A stretch of 64,000 bases of DNA from an uncultured Clostridia bacterium (GTDB lineage: Bacteria; Bacillota; Clostridia; TANB77; CAG-508). Of this stretch, positions 18,669 to 27,494 are shown one piece after another. The DNA is taken from the NCBI GenBank assembly GCA_934167755.1, contig CAKPLT010000005.1:1-64000 (forward strand), given 5' to 3'. The position numbers were made by a program, and so were the translations under genes. Numbering within the stretch: position 1 is the first letter of the stretch; every line of letters begins with the position of its first letter. Under the pieces are notes generated by a model. That model was not told where the DNA came from. It made no database searches and worked only from the letters and a program-made list of their open reading frames with translations.

Positions 18669-18730
18669 ATTTTAGAAATTCTGCGTAGCTTTATGGAAAG
18701 AGTTCACGATAGTGGAAGGGTGCCATAAAA
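18669..18730. repeat. Hairpin repeat family E, core copy
   Basis: 62 nt nearly identical to 10730-10791, including AGAAATTCT, TTTATGGAAAGAGTTCACGA and GGGTGCCATAAAA. The arms TTTATGG / CCATAAA form the hairpin. The long outer arms of the other copy are absent. It lies between rsmE and yqeK in non-coding sequence. Confidence 0.75.
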
Positions 18731-18762
18731 CAAACTTATAATTAATATCTCACTCTAATCCA

Positions 18763-19341
18763 TTACTCTGTGGTCTTTAATAACAAAATTGTATTTCTAG
18801 TCTCTATACTTTCTACAGCAATTAATTTATCACAATCAATTAAATGTTTAGTAGTATTATTTATAATAAGAAGAACAGCCTCATCTAAATCATGTTTTGC
18901 AACTTCTCTTTCCTGCTCTATATCATAAGAATCTGACTTTCTAGTTAATTCTATTTTATCAGAAACATAAACAATCTTAGCAAGAGTATCCATATTAGGA
19001 TTTGTAGTTGTATGATATTCTATAGCCTTTTGAATCTGTTCACTAACGCCATATTTCTTTTTAGCAATATCTGCCCCTACTTTTCCATGTAATATTTTAA
19101 CATTATGTTTTTCAAATTCATTTATTTCAATATTATTTTCTTCAACATACTTTAGCATTTCCTCATCAGATATTTCTTTTGCATTATCATGAAGAAGTCC
19201 TGCAATTTTTGCAATTTCTACATCAACACTATAAATTTTAGCAAGTTCTCCTGCCATTTCCATTACACCAACTGAATGTGTATATCTTCTTTCTGATAAT
19301 ATTTCTTTTAAATCTGCCTGTATTTTTTCTATTAATTTCAT
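18763..19341 (-). CDS. yqeK: HD-domain bis(5'-nucleosyl)-tetraphosphatase YqeK
   Basis: Hydrolyses Ap4A symmetrically to 2 ADP. 192 residues, with His22 (RRYTHSVGV) and the HD pair LLHDNAK (His51-Asp52), then EYHTT and KIVYVSDKIE. These are the YqeK signatures, as opposed to the general HD family. The usual partners nadD and rsfS are not adjacent. It lies between a repeat element and the rfb operon. Confidence 0.88.
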   Translation of the reverse strand: MKLIEKIQADLKEILSERRYTHSVGVMEMAGELAKIYSVDVEIAKIAGLLHDNAKEISDEEMLKYVEENNIEINEFEKHNVKILHGKVGADIAKKKYGVSEQIQKAIEYHTTTNPNMDTLAKIVYVSDKIELTRKSDSYDIEQEREVAKHDLDEAVLLIINNTTKHLIDCDKLIAVESIETRNTILLLKTTE

Positions 19342-19383
19342 ATTACTTTAGTTCCTTTCTTACAGCTTAATTTTTCATAATTT

Positions 19384-19411
19384 TAGAGGTATAGAAAATC
19401 CTATACCTCCA
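19384..19411 (-). terminator. Possible terminator after rfbB
   Basis: Hairpin GGAGGTATAG / CTATACCTC followed on the minus strand by TAAAATTATG. Perfect stem, weak U-tract. Confidence 0.5.
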
Positions 19412-19419
19412 GTTTTAAA

Positions 19420-20385
19420 CTATTTTAACCAATCTGGATTTGCTAAATACCAATCAATTGTTTTTACAATTCCATCTTCAAATTTTGTTTCAGGTTCCCA
19501 TCCTAATTCTGTTTTAATTTTTGTTGGGTCAATTGCATATCTGTAGTCATGACCTTTTCTGTCTGCAACATGTTCAATCAAGTCTTCAGATTTTCCTAAT
19601 CTTTGTAATATAAGTTTTACAATTTCAATATTTCTTTTTTCATTATGTCCACCTATATTATATCTTTCTCCTGCTCTACCATTGTGGAATACTAGATCAA
19701 TTGCTTTACAATGATCTTCTACATATAACCAATCTCTTATATTTTTTCCTTCACCATATACAGGTAATTTTTCGTCATTTAGAGCTAATTTAATCATATG
19801 TGGTATTAGTTTTTCATTATGTTGATATGGTCCATAATTATTTGAACAATTTGTTACAGTCACATTCATTTTATATGTTGTATGATATGCTAATGCAATC
19901 AAATCAGAACTTGCTTTTGATGATGAATATGGGCTACTTGGTTGGATTGGTGATGTTTCTGTAAAATATCCACTCTCGCCTAATGCTCCATATACTTCAT
20001 CAGTTGAAATATGTACAAATTTATTTTCTGAGCCTTCTCCCCATGCTCTTTTTGCAGCTTCTAATAATGTGTGTGTTCCAATTACATTTGTATGTGTGAA
20101 TATAAATGGATTTTTTATACTATTGTCTACATGTGATTCAGCTGCAAAATGAATTGCACCATTTATTTCATATTTTTCAAATATTTCTTGCATCTTTTCA
20201 AAATCACATATATCTGCTTGTATAAATGTAATTTTATCTTTTACTTTATCTAAATTTGCTAGGTTTCCAGCATATGTTAACTTATCTACTACTATTACAT
20301 TATAATCAGGATGTTTATTTACAAAATATTCTGCAAAATTTGCTCCTATAAATCCTGCTGCTCCTGTTACTAATACATTTTTCAT
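19420..20385 (-). CDS. rfbB: dTDP-glucose 4,6-dehydratase
   Basis: Second step of dTDP-L-rhamnose synthesis. 321 residues, extended SDR family. NAD motif GAAGFIG (8-14), catalytic STDEVYG (Thr128-Asp129-Glu130) and YSSSK (Tyr153, Lys157). It is the last gene of rfbDACB and is separated from rfbC by an 82-nt spacer carrying a duplicated ACCGGGTACATAATTTAC motif. Confidence 0.95.
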   Translation of the reverse strand: MKNVLVTGAAGFIGANFAEYFVNKHPDYNVIVVDKLTYAGNLANLDKVKDKITFIQADICDFEKMQEIFEKYEINGAIHFAAESHVDNSIKNPFIFTHTNVIGTHTLLEAAKRAWGEGSENKFVHISTDEVYGALGESGYFTETSPIQPSSPYSSSKASSDLIALAYHTTYKMNVTVTNCSNNYGPYQHNEKLIPHMIKLALNDEKLPVYGEGKNIRDWLYVEDHCKAIDLVFHNGRAGERYNIGGHNEKRNIEIVKLILQRLGKSEDLIEHVADRKGHDYRYAIDPTKIKTELGWEPETKFEDGIVKTIDWYLANPDWLK

Positions 20386-20411
20386 TTTTGTTTCTCCCTT
20401 TCATCTATATT

Positions 20412-20476
20412 AATTTAGAACCGGGTACATAATTTACATTTTGTAAATTTGGGACCGGGTACATAATTTACAAATT
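20412..20476. repeat. Direct repeat with ACCGGGTACA motif between rfbC and rfbB
   Basis: Two copies of ACCGGGTACATAATTTAC (about 20419 and 20454) in the spacer between rfbC and rfbB, separated by a palindrome AATTTACATTTTGTAAATT. A related motif occurs twice between gap and pgk (33121-33196). Confidence 0.7.
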
Positions 20477-21046
20477 TTTAAACAAATCTGTTTCTTTTAA
20501 TTCTTTTAATGATGGCCATTTTGCATCTTTTTCAGATGTTATTAATTCATCTATTTTTATATTTCCCATTGGCCATTCAATTCCTACATCTGGATCATTG
20601 AATTTTAGTCCACCCTCTGCTTCATGATTATATATATCATCACATTTATATGCAAATTCTGCTTCATCTGATAATACTAGAAACCCATGTGCAAAGCCTT
20701 TTGGTATCATAAACATTTTCTTATTTTCTTCTGTTAATATAACACCTTCCCATTTACCATATGTTTCACTTCCTGGGCGTAAGTCAACAGCTACATCAAA
20801 TACTTCTCCTTTAATACATCTCACAAGTTTTGCTTGTGTATTTTCTTTTTGAAAGTGTAATCCTCTCAAAACTCCTTTTTTTGATTTTGATTGATTATCT
20901 TGTACAAAATCATAATTTAATCCAATTTCTTCAAAGTCAGTTTTGCTATATGTTTCCATAAAGTACCCTCTATTATCTCCAAATACTGTTGGTTCTATAA
21001 TGCAAACCCCTTCTATTGATGTATCTATTCTTTTAAATTTTCCCAT
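20468..21046 (-). CDS. rfbC: dTDP-4-dehydrorhamnose 3,5-epimerase
   Basis: Third step of the rhamnose pathway, a cupin-fold epimerase. 192 residues from ATG 21046, which has AGGAGG 6 nt upstream; the longer frame to 21079 overlaps rfbA and lacks a site. RGLHFQ holds the catalytic His; PKGFAHGFLVLSD and YKCDDIY are conserved. Translation is likely coupled to rfbA, which ends 11 nt after this start. Confidence 0.94.
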   Translation of the reverse strand: MGKFKRIDTSIEGVCIIEPTVFGDNRGYFMETYSKTDFEEIGLNYDFVQDNQSKSKKGVLRGLHFQKENTQAKLVRCIKGEVFDVAVDLRPGSETYGKWEGVILTEENKKMFMIPKGFAHGFLVLSDEAEFAYKCDDIYNHEAEGGLKFNDPDVGIEWPMGNIKIDELITSEKDAKWPSLKELKETDLFKNL

Positions 21047-21056
21047 TTTTATCCTC

Positions 21057-21947
21057 CTATTCTTCGCCAAAAACATCATCTGCTACATCTTTTAGATATT
21101 TTCCATAATCTGTTTTCATATATTTTTTTGATAATTCTGATAATTCTTCAGATGTTATCCAACCTTTGTCAAATGCAATTTCTTCAGGACAGCATATTTG
21201 TAATCCTTGTCTTTTTTGAATTGTTTGAACAAAGCTTGCTGTTTCTATTAGAGCATCATGTGTTCCAGTGTCAAACCATGTCATTCCTCTTCCTAGTTTT
21301 TCAACTTTGAGTTGTCCTCTTTTCATATATTCTTCATTTACTGTTGTTATTTCTAATTCTCCTCTTGCTGATGGTTTTACATTTTTCGCAATTTCAATTA
21401 CTTCATTTGTATAGAAATATAGTCCTGGTACTGCATAATTAGATTTTGGTTCTTCTGGTTTTTCTTCTATTGATTTTGCTTTTCCATTTTCATCTATTTC
21501 TACAACTCCATATCTTCTAGGGTCTTTTACATAATATCCAAATATTGTTGCTTCATCTTCTCTTTCATTTGCTTCTTTTAATTTTTCGGCAAGATGTTCT
21601 CCATAGAACATATTGTCACCTAAAATCATGGCAACATTGTCTTCTCCTATAAAGTCTTCTCCTATTATAAATGCTTCTGCTAGTCCATTTGGTTTTTCTT
21701 GAATTTTATATTCAAAATGCATTCCCCATTGGCTTCCATCCCCAAGCAAGTCTTTAAATGTCTCTTCATCTCTCGGTGTTGTTATTATTAACACATCTCT
21801 TATGTCTGCTTGCATTAATATTGATAATGGATAATATATCATAGGTTTATCATATACAGGCATAATTTGTTTTGATATTGCAAGTGTTAATGGATATAGT
21901 CTTGTTCCACTTCCACCAGCCAAAATGATTCCTTTTCTATTCTTCAT
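21057..21947 (-). CDS. rfbA: Glucose-1-phosphate thymidylyltransferase
   Basis: First step of dTDP-rhamnose synthesis, joining dTTP and glucose-1-phosphate. 296 residues. Nucleotide-binding GGSGTRLYPLT, SKQIMPVYDKPMIYYPL, and MILGDNMFYG. AGAGG before the ATG. Overlaps the rfbD stop by 11 nt and the rfbC start, in one tightly packed operon. Confidence 0.95.
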   Translation of the reverse strand: MKNRKGIILAGGSGTRLYPLTLAISKQIMPVYDKPMIYYPLSILMQADIRDVLIITTPRDEETFKDLLGDGSQWGMHFEYKIQEKPNGLAEAFIIGEDFIGEDNVAMILGDNMFYGEHLAEKLKEANEREDEATIFGYYVKDPRRYGVVEIDENGKAKSIEEKPEEPKSNYAVPGLYFYTNEVIEIAKNVKPSARGELEITTVNEEYMKRGQLKVEKLGRGMTWFDTGTHDALIETASFVQTIQKRQGLQICCPEEIAFDKGWITSEELSELSKKYMKTDYGKYLKDVADDVFGEE

Positions 21948-22809
21948 TTTCTTTCACCTCTTCTAAATATCTCTTTAGACCATCTCTCCATTCTGGCACT
22001 TTAATTCCGCATGCTTCAAGTTTTGCTTTTGACATTTGAGAATTAAATGGTCTTTTTGCTTGTGTTACTTTCATCATTTCTATATATTCTTCTGTTGTTA
22101 CTGGATTAACTTTGCATTTTATTCCTTGCTCTGCTAATATTTCTTTTGTGAATTCATACCATGTTGTATATCCTTCATTTGTTGCATTATATATTCCATA
22201 TGGTATTTTCTTTTCAATTGCTTGATATATTATTTCTGTTAAATCTTTTGCATATGTTGGGCTTCCATGTTGATCTGATACTACACTTATTTCTTCTCTT
22301 GTAGAACCAAGTTTTGTCATTGTTTTTACAAAATTGTTTCCTCCAATTCCATATAACCATGCTGTTCTAAATATGTAGTATTCATCCGTATTTCCAGTAA
22401 TTTCTTCTTCTCCATGTAATTTTGTTTTTCCATATGCTGTTACTGGAGCTTTTGTATCATCTTCTTTATAAACTTTTGATATATCTAAGTTTCCTCCAAA
22501 TACATAGTCTGTTGATATATGTACTAATTTTGCTCCAGCAGATTTTGCAGCTTTTGCTAAATTTTTTGGTCCATCTCCATTAATTCTGTCTGCTAATTCA
22601 TAATTTTCTTCTGCTTTGTCTACAGCAGTATATGCTGCACAATTTATTATATATTCTGGTTTTGTTCTCATTACATAATTCATTACTGCTTTTTCATCTG
22701 TTATATCTAGTTCTGCAACATCTGTTGCTATTATTTCATTTTCTTTTTCAAATTTTTCTTGTACTTCTTTTGCTAGCATTCCATTTGCACCTGTTACTAA
22801 AATTTTCAT
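21937..22809 (-). CDS. rfbD: dTDP-4-dehydrorhamnose reductase
   Basis: Final step, NAD(P)H reduction to dTDP-L-rhamnose. From ATG 22809 (290 residues) it starts MKILVTGANGMLAKEV with the dinucleotide GxxGxxG motif, then STDYVFGG and YGKTKLHGE (Tyr/Lys pair). The start has AAAGGA 8 nt upstream, a leader identical in 19 nt to that of remA; the longer frame to 22905 would include the promoter. First gene of rfbDACB, so the operon order is D-A-C-B. Confidence 0.94.
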   Translation of the reverse strand: MKILVTGANGMLAKEVQEKFEKENEIIATDVAELDITDEKAVMNYVMRTKPEYIINCAAYTAVDKAEENYELADRINGDGPKNLAKAAKSAGAKLVHISTDYVFGGNLDISKVYKEDDTKAPVTAYGKTKLHGEEEITGNTDEYYIFRTAWLYGIGGNNFVKTMTKLGSTREEISVVSDQHGSPTYAKDLTEIIYQAIEKKIPYGIYNATNEGYTTWYEFTKEILAEQGIKCKVNPVTTEEYIEMMKVTQAKRPFNSQMSKAKLEACGIKVPEWRDGLKRYLEEVKENEE

Positions 22810-22852
22810 TTCTATCATCCTTTCCATTTTAGTTTGTATCTTTTTCGAGACT

Positions 22853-22881
22853 ATCATATCATTAAATGCAAAAAAGTACAA
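22853..22881 (-). promoter_or_regulatory. Promoter of rfbDACB
   Basis: On the minus strand TTGTAC (22876-22881), 17-nt spacer, TATGAT (22853-22858), 44 nt before the rfbD start. The -35 lies inside the terminator of the upstream gene. Confidence 0.6.
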
Positions 22882-22900
22882 GTTTTTTCTTGTACTTTTA
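22870..22900 (-). terminator. Terminator upstream of rfbD
   Basis: Hairpin AAAAGTACAAG / CTTGTACTTTT followed on the minus strand by TTGCATTT. It should end transcripts from the 23.1-24.1 kb gene. Confidence 0.75.
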
Positions 22901-22976
22901 TACACTTTTTTATATACTAGGAAAGTATAATTTCATAGTATAATATGTTATTATAAGTATATCCAGAAATATATAG

Positions 22977-23079
22977 AACAAATAAAAAAAATTTTTCAAT
23001 TTTTCTTATTTGTTTTCACCCGATTTTAGTTTCCGAGCGAAAGCTATGAAATCTCAAAGAGCAAGCGGTTTTAGCTTTT
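22977..23079 (+). repeat. Hairpin repeat family A, copy 1
   Basis: 103-nt element. It starts with an AT-rich hairpin (AACAAATAA / TTATTTGTT), then has CCCGATTTTAGTTTCCGA, GAAATCTCAAAGAGC and AAGCGGTTTTAGCTTTT. The same blocks in the same order occur in a 103-nt copy at 45066-45168, with a partial inverted copy at 56903-56940. This copy runs into the 3' end of the gene at 23054-24052 and supplies its last codons and stop. Confidence 0.75.
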
Positions 23080-24052
23080 CATATTTCATTGGCTCTGTAC
23101 TATACCAATAATATGTTCCATCAGAATTTTGCTTATATGTATGCTTATATGTTGTTAATTCTTTTCCTAAATATTTTTCTATATTTTGAATACATATTTT
23201 ATTCCACTGAGCTGATGTTGAATCAATATTGTCAGTATCAGGATATATATTTTTTTCATTAAAATCTACTTTTGACGCTAATTTTTCTTTTTTATCTGAA
23301 GAAGTATATATATCATATGAACCTGCCATATTTGTGCCATCTTCTTTAAGATTATCCACTTCAACCAAATGTACATATTTGTCATAAATACATATTGTTC
23401 CTGTATTATCTTTTTCTGCTGAAACTAAAAAATTTATAGAGTTCTGCCAAGGGACAGCTCCGCCTCCTTCATAATCATAACTATCATATTCACCATTTTC
23501 ATATTTTATTGTATGGCCATCATATGGAGATGCATCTTGATGTACTACTTTTACATCTTTTCCAAATATTTCTTTTGCTTTATTTTCTACAACATCTTTA
23601 GCATATATAATACATTCTCTCTTAGGAATCTCTTCGCTTTCATATTTATATTCTACTCTTGTAGCATTATTTTCTCCTAAATTATTAAATACTGTTAATA
23701 ATTTTAAACTGTTACTCATATTTTTTTCAGTTACTTTTTCTGATTGATAAGCTATCAACTCATCATAGTAGCTAAATTTAGCAACATAATTATATAATTT
23801 TTTTACCAAGTCACTATCAGTATTTAAAGTTTCTAATTTATTTGTATTTTGTTCTTCATTTTTATTTGTAATTTCTTCTTTAGCATTAGCTTCATCTATT
23901 TTATTAATTTTATCATTTAATTCTTCAATTGAGTTACTCATATTTATTCTATCATTGTAAAGTTTATATATAAATAATCCCATTATAATAATTATTATAA
24001 TAGCTATTATAATAAACAATAACGATAAATTTGATTTCTTTTTTTCTTCCAT
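23054..24052 (-). CDS. Unrecognised membrane-anchored extracellular protein
   Basis: 332 residues: charged N-terminus, one long hydrophobic anchor (about 9-30), a coiled-coil-like stretch (35-70, rich in Glu, Lys, Asn), then a large polar domain with acidic and aromatic character, probably extracytoplasmic. There is a glycine run EGGGAVPW near residue 200. No family recognised. The last seven residues (KLKPLAL) and the stop are encoded by repeat family A, so the natural C-terminus may have been changed by insertion. Confidence 0.7.
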   Translation of the reverse strand: MEEKKKSNLSLLFIIIAIIIIIIMGLFIYKLYNDRINMSNSIEELNDKINKIDEANAKEEITNKNEEQNTNKLETLNTDSDLVKKLYNYVAKFSYYDELIAYQSEKVTEKNMSNSLKLLTVFNNLGENNATRVEYKYESEEIPKRECIIYAKDVVENKAKEIFGKDVKVVHQDASPYDGHTIKYENGEYDSYDYEGGGAVPWQNSINFLVSAEKDNTGTICIYDKYVHLVEVDNLKEDGTNMAGSYDIYTSSDKKEKLASKVDFNEKNIYPDTDNIDSTSAQWNKICIQNIEKYLGKELTTYKHTYKQNSDGTYYWYSTEPMKYEKLKPLAL

Positions 24053-24130
24053 TTACTATTTCTCCTTTTTTTAATTAATTTGTGTACTAATATTTTATAT
24101 CTTTTTATATAATTTTTTATAATACATTAT

Positions 24131-24235
24131 CGAAAAAATATTATTTTAAGTTTAACAAGGTGTTTTAAATTTGTTGTAAATCAAATTTAAAATAGCAAAG
24201 CGTCCGCAGTTAAATGATAAAATGATATTTTTTCG
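24131..24235. repeat. Hairpin repeat family B, copy 1
   Basis: 105-nt imperfect palindrome: outer arms CGAAAAAATATTATTTTA / TAAAATGATATTTTTTCG, then GTTTAAC / GTTAAAT, and an inner hairpin TTTTAAATTTG / CAAATTTAAAA, with a GC-rich centre GCAAAGCGTCCGCAG. A second copy is at 47141-47250. Non-coding, between eno and its upstream-located neighbour. Confidence 0.8.
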
Positions 24236-24272
24236 TTTATATTATATAACTAAATACTAAAATCCTTTGAAC

Positions 24273-25580
24273 TTATTTATTAAGTCCTTTTCTTCCAGGA
24301 TATATTGCAATATCTCCTTGTTCATTTTCAATATTTAGTAATCTGTTATATTTTGCAACTCTATCTGTTCTACAAGGTGCACCTGTTTTAATTTGACCAG
24401 CATTTGTAGCTACTGCAACATCAGCTAATGTTGTATCTTCTGTCTCACCACTTCTATGTGAAACAACAGCTGTATATCCATTTTTTTTCGCTAATTCTAT
24501 AGCATCTAATGTTTCTGTTAATGTTCCTATTTGGTTTAACTTAATAAGAATACTGTTTGTGACCCCTAAGTCTAACCCTTTTTGTAGTCTTTTAATATTT
24601 GTTACAAATAAGTCATCACCAACTAGTTGAACTTTTTCTCCTAATCTATCTGTTAGTTTTTTCCATCCATCCCAGTCTTCTTCAGCTAATCCATCTTCTA
24701 CTGAAATTATTGGATATCTTTCACACAAATCTGCTATAAAATCTATCATTTCATCACATGTTTTTGTTTCATTAATTTTCCAGAAATGATAGCATCCTTC
24801 TTTTCCAATTTTTTTTGCTTCATCATACATTTCTGTAGCTGCTAAGTCTAATGCTAAGCAAACTTCTTCTCCTGGTTTGTATCCAGCTTCTTTTATTGCT
24901 TCTACAATTAATTGTAATGCTTCATCTTCATTTTTAACACTTGGAGCAAATCCACCTTCATCTCCAACACCTGTTCCTAAGCCTTTTGCTTTTAATACTT
25001 TTTTTAATGTATGATAAATTTCAGCACACATGCGTAAACATTCTTTGAATGATTTTGCTCCAACTGGCATAATCATAAATTCTTGTACACTTAATGTTGA
25101 ATCAGCATGTTTTCCACCGTTCATTATATTCATCATTGGAACTGGCATTGTTTTTGCATTAACTCCACCAATATATTTATATAATTCCATTCCTAAAGAT
25201 TTAGCTGCTGCTCTCGCAACTGCTAAAGATACTCCTAATGTTGCATTAGCACCTAATTTTCTTTTATTTTCTGTTCCATCTAATTCAATTAATGTTTTAT
25301 CAATTAATGGTTGATCATATGCATTCATTCCTTCTAATTTTGGAGCTATTATTGTATTTACATTTTTAACTGCATTTAATACACCTTTTCCCATATATCT
25401 TGATGAATCTCCATCTCTTAATTCTACTGCTTCAAATGCTCCTGTTGAAGCTCCTGATGGTACCATTGCAATTCCACATGAACCATCAAATAACTCTACT
25501 GTAACTTGCACAGTTGGATTACCTCTTGAATCTAATACCTCTAAAGCTTCTATACTTTCGATTTCTAAGTAATTTTTCAT
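24273..25580 (-). CDS. eno: Enolase
   Basis: Converts 2-phosphoglycerate to phosphoenolpyruvate. 435 residues, normal length. N-terminal LDSRGNPTVQV, ligand loop PSGASTGAFEAVELRDGD, catalytic SVEDGLAEEDW, and the signature ILIKLNQIGTLTET followed by SHRSGETEDTTLAD. It stands apart from the gap-pgk-tpiA-gpmI operon 3.3 kb away. Start preceded by AAAGGAATG. Confidence 0.97.
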   Translation of the reverse strand: MKNYLEIESIEALEVLDSRGNPTVQVTVELFDGSCGIAMVPSGASTGAFEAVELRDGDSSRYMGKGVLNAVKNVNTIIAPKLEGMNAYDQPLIDKTLIELDGTENKRKLGANATLGVSLAVARAAAKSLGMELYKYIGGVNAKTMPVPMMNIMNGGKHADSTLSVQEFMIMPVGAKSFKECLRMCAEIYHTLKKVLKAKGLGTGVGDEGGFAPSVKNEDEALQLIVEAIKEAGYKPGEEVCLALDLAATEMYDEAKKIGKEGCYHFWKINETKTCDEMIDFIADLCERYPIISVEDGLAEEDWDGWKKLTDRLGEKVQLVGDDLFVTNIKRLQKGLDLGVTNSILIKLNQIGTLTETLDAIELAKKNGYTAVVSHRSGETEDTTLADVAVATNAGQIKTGAPCRTDRVAKYNRLLNIENEQGDIAIYPGRKGLNK

Positions 25581-25681
25581 AATAATTCATTCCTTTCTTT
25601 TTCTTGTTTATAGTATGTATCAATATTAAAAAATGTAATCATAATAGATATAACTTTTCAGTGAGTAAATAACAAAATAAG

Positions 25682-25712
25682 AAAAATGGAAGAATTAGTG
25701 TCTTCCATTTTT
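25682..25712. terminator. Terminator after the 103-residue ORF
   Basis: Hairpin AAAAATGGAAGA / TCTTCCATTTTT, 30 nt past the stop of the 25.7-26.1 kb gene. Confidence 0.8.
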
Positions 25713-25742
25713 TATACAAAATATTTATCTTGTATTTTGAGG

Positions 25743-26054
25743 TTAACCGTTCTCATTTTTCACATCAGTATCTTTTGTAATTAACTCTTCGATCACCTTT
25801 TCATTTTTGTCGAGTTCATTATACATTGAGCTCCATGAAATCTCCACGCGAGTTTCTCCGAGATATCTCACATCATATCCGGCTCGAGTCAAAATTGTAA
25901 TTGTTGCTCTTGAAACCCTTTCATTGTAGAAACAACTTTTTTGTTTCTTTTCTATTGCTTCTTCAATAGCTTTGTTAATAAGTGGAATTTCCTTTTCCAA
26001 AGATATTTTTACTGTTTTCCGTGCTGCTTCTGCTGCTGACATAATTCTTAACAT
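25743..26054 (-). CDS. Small unrecognised protein
   Basis: 103 residues. An N-terminal basic helix with Ala-rich and Lys/Glu-rich stretches (about 8-40) is followed by a beta-like segment ending RYLGETRVEISWSS and an acidic tail. The pattern (lysine-rich helix, then a short GYDVR..ISW strand) is reminiscent of small proteins often found in phages and clostridia, but no function can be given. It has its own promoter (26088-26116), GGAGG before the ATG and its own terminator, so it is a separate transcript. Confidence 0.75.
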   Translation of the reverse strand: MLRIMSAAEAARKTVKISLEKEIPLINKAIEEAIEKKQKSCFYNERVSRATITILTRAGYDVRYLGETRVEISWSSMYNELDKNEKVIEELITKDTDVKNENG

Positions 26055-26087
26055 AATTTAACCTCCAAAAAAATTTTTTATAATTCT

Positions 26088-26116
26088 ATTATAACATACT
26101 TAAATTTAAAAATCAA
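26088..26116 (-). promoter_or_regulatory. Sigma-A promoter of the 103-residue ORF
   Basis: Minus-strand TTGATT (26111-26116), 17-nt spacer, TATAAT (26088-26093), 34 nt before the start codon. Confidence 0.7.
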
Positions 26117-26117
26117 A

Positions 26118-27119
26118 TTATTTCATAGCTTCTTCAACTGCAACAGCAACTGCAACTGATGCTCCGACCATTGGGTTGTTACCCATACCGATTAATCCCA
26201 TCATTTCTACATGTGCTGGTACTGAAGATGAACCTGCAAATTGTGCATCTGAATGCATTCTTCCCATAGTATCTGTCATACCATATGAAGCTGGTCCAGC
26301 AGCCATATTATCTGGATGAAGTGTTCTACCTGTTCCACCACCTGAAGCAACTGAGAAATATTTCTTTCCTGCTTCCAATCTTTCTTTCTTATATGTGCCT
26401 GCAACTGGATGTTGAAATCTTGTTGGATTTGTTGAATTTCCTGTGATTGATACATCAACATCTTCCATCCACATAATTGCTACACCTTCTCTAACATCAT
26501 TAGCTCCATAGCATCTTACTTGACTTCTTTCACCATCTGAATATTTGATTTCTTCTACTACATTTACTTTTCCTGTAAAGAAATCAAAATCTGTTTTTAC
26601 ATATGTAAATCCATTAATTCTTGATATTACTTGTGCGGCATCTTTTCCTAAACCATTTAAAATTACTCTTAGTGGTTCTTTTCTAACTTTGTTTGCAGAT
26701 TTTGCTATACCAATAGCTCCTTCTGCTGCTGCAAAGCTTTCATGTCCTGCTAAAAATGCAAAACATTTTGTATCTTCTGATAATAGCATTGATGCTAAGT
26801 TTCCATGTCCTAATCCTACTTTTCTGTCATCTGCAACAGAACCTGGAATGCAAAATGCTTGTAATCCTTCTCCAATTGCTTTTGCTGCATCAGATGCTTT
26901 TGTACAGCCTTTTTTTATTGCTATTGCAGCTCCTAATGTATATGCCCAAGCTGCATTTTCAAAACATATTGGTTGTACTCCTTTTACTATTTCATATGGA
27001 TTAAATCCTTTGTCTGTACATGTTTTTAATGCATCTTCAAAATCTTTTATTCCATATTTATCCATTACTGGTTTTATTTGATCTATTCTTCTTTCATAAC
27101 TTTCAAATGTTACTGCCAT
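26118..27119 (-). CDS. GGGtGRT family protein
   Basis: 333 residues. Carries the eponymous motif GGGTGRT at 260-266 and conserved stretches LGHGNLASMLLSEDTKCFAF and IGMGNNPMVGASVAVAVAVEE near the C-terminus. This is a named but uncharacterised family in anaerobic Firmicutes. It is typically next to a NifU/SufU-like scaffold gene, as here (27495-28187). Cys residues at 34, 51, 72, 90, 119 and 203. Function unknown; a role in a cofactor or iron-sulfur linked process is inference from the neighbour. GGAGG before the ATG. Confidence 0.85.
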   Translation of the reverse strand: MAVTFESYERRIDQIKPVMDKYGIKDFEDALKTCTDKGFNPYEIVKGVQPICFENAAWAYTLGAAIAIKKGCTKASDAAKAIGEGLQAFCIPGSVADDRKVGLGHGNLASMLLSEDTKCFAFLAGHESFAAAEGAIGIAKSANKVRKEPLRVILNGLGKDAAQVISRINGFTYVKTDFDFFTGKVNVVEEIKYSDGERSQVRCYGANDVREGVAIMWMEDVDVSITGNSTNPTRFQHPVAGTYKKERLEAGKKYFSVASGGGTGRTLHPDNMAAGPASYGMTDTMGRMHSDAQFAGSSSVPAHVEMMGLIGMGNNPMVGASVAVAVAVEEAMK

Positions 27120-27321
27120 TTTTATTCCTCCTATTTTTTATATGTTTTACAATTATAAATAGTATAATATTAATTATTAATACTAAGAAAAATCCATATG
27201 TATTATAAAAAAATTTTAAATTTAAAATTTTCAAAAATATGCAAATTACAATTCCTTGAATTGAGAACATTAATATGTTTTCATATTTTACTACAGGTTT
27301 ATTGCAAAGTCTTAAAATCAC
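27103..27321 (-). CDS. Possible small membrane protein in the GGGtGRT operon
   Basis: 72 residues from a GTG at 27321, with two hydrophobic helices (about 15-32 and 41-58) and a basic tail. It overlaps the GGGtGRT start by 17 nt and the 54-residue ORF upstream by 23 nt in another frame. No clear ribosome site is seen before the GTG or the inner ATG, so it may be translated by coupling to the upstream ORF or may not be real. Confidence 0.4.
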   Translation of the reverse strand: MILRLCNKPVVKYENILMFSIQGIVICIFLKILNLKFFYNTYGFFLVLIINIILFIIVKHIKNRRNKNGSNI

Positions 27322-27463
27322 TTTTGCAAATCCGTACAGCTGCTATTGAAAATATCATAATTCCAGCATATCCATTAATTCCAAGTTCAACTAAATCAAT
27401 TAAAATGTCTATTAAAATGTCTCTTATCCACTTAATACCTTTTATTAAAGCTCTTCGTCTCAT
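27299..27463 (-). CDS. 54-residue possible membrane peptide in the GGGtGRT operon
   Basis: ATG with AAGGAG 8 nt upstream. It begins MRRRALIKGIKWIRD and continues with a hydrophobic stretch (LVELGINGYAGIMIFSIAAV), with basic residues on the N-terminal side. Located between the scaffold-like gene and GGGtGRT. No family recognised. The good ribosome site and position in the operon are the main support. Confidence 0.55.
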   Translation of the reverse strand: MRRRALIKGIKWIRDILIDILIDLVELGINGYAGIMIFSIAAVRICKSDFKTLQ

Positions 27464-27494
27464 ACGAATTCTCCTTGTCTTAATCTATTATATT

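Noticed and set aside
19420..22809. rfb genes as a lipopolysaccharide O-antigen cluster
   Set aside because: The organism looks Gram-positive; dTDP-rhamnose more likely feeds wall or capsule polysaccharide. No glycosyltransferases or flippase adjacent.
27103..27463. Frameshifted single membrane gene between the GGGtGRT pair
   Set aside because: The two overlapping frames do not join into a plausible single protein by eye; kept as two small ORFs with low confidence.
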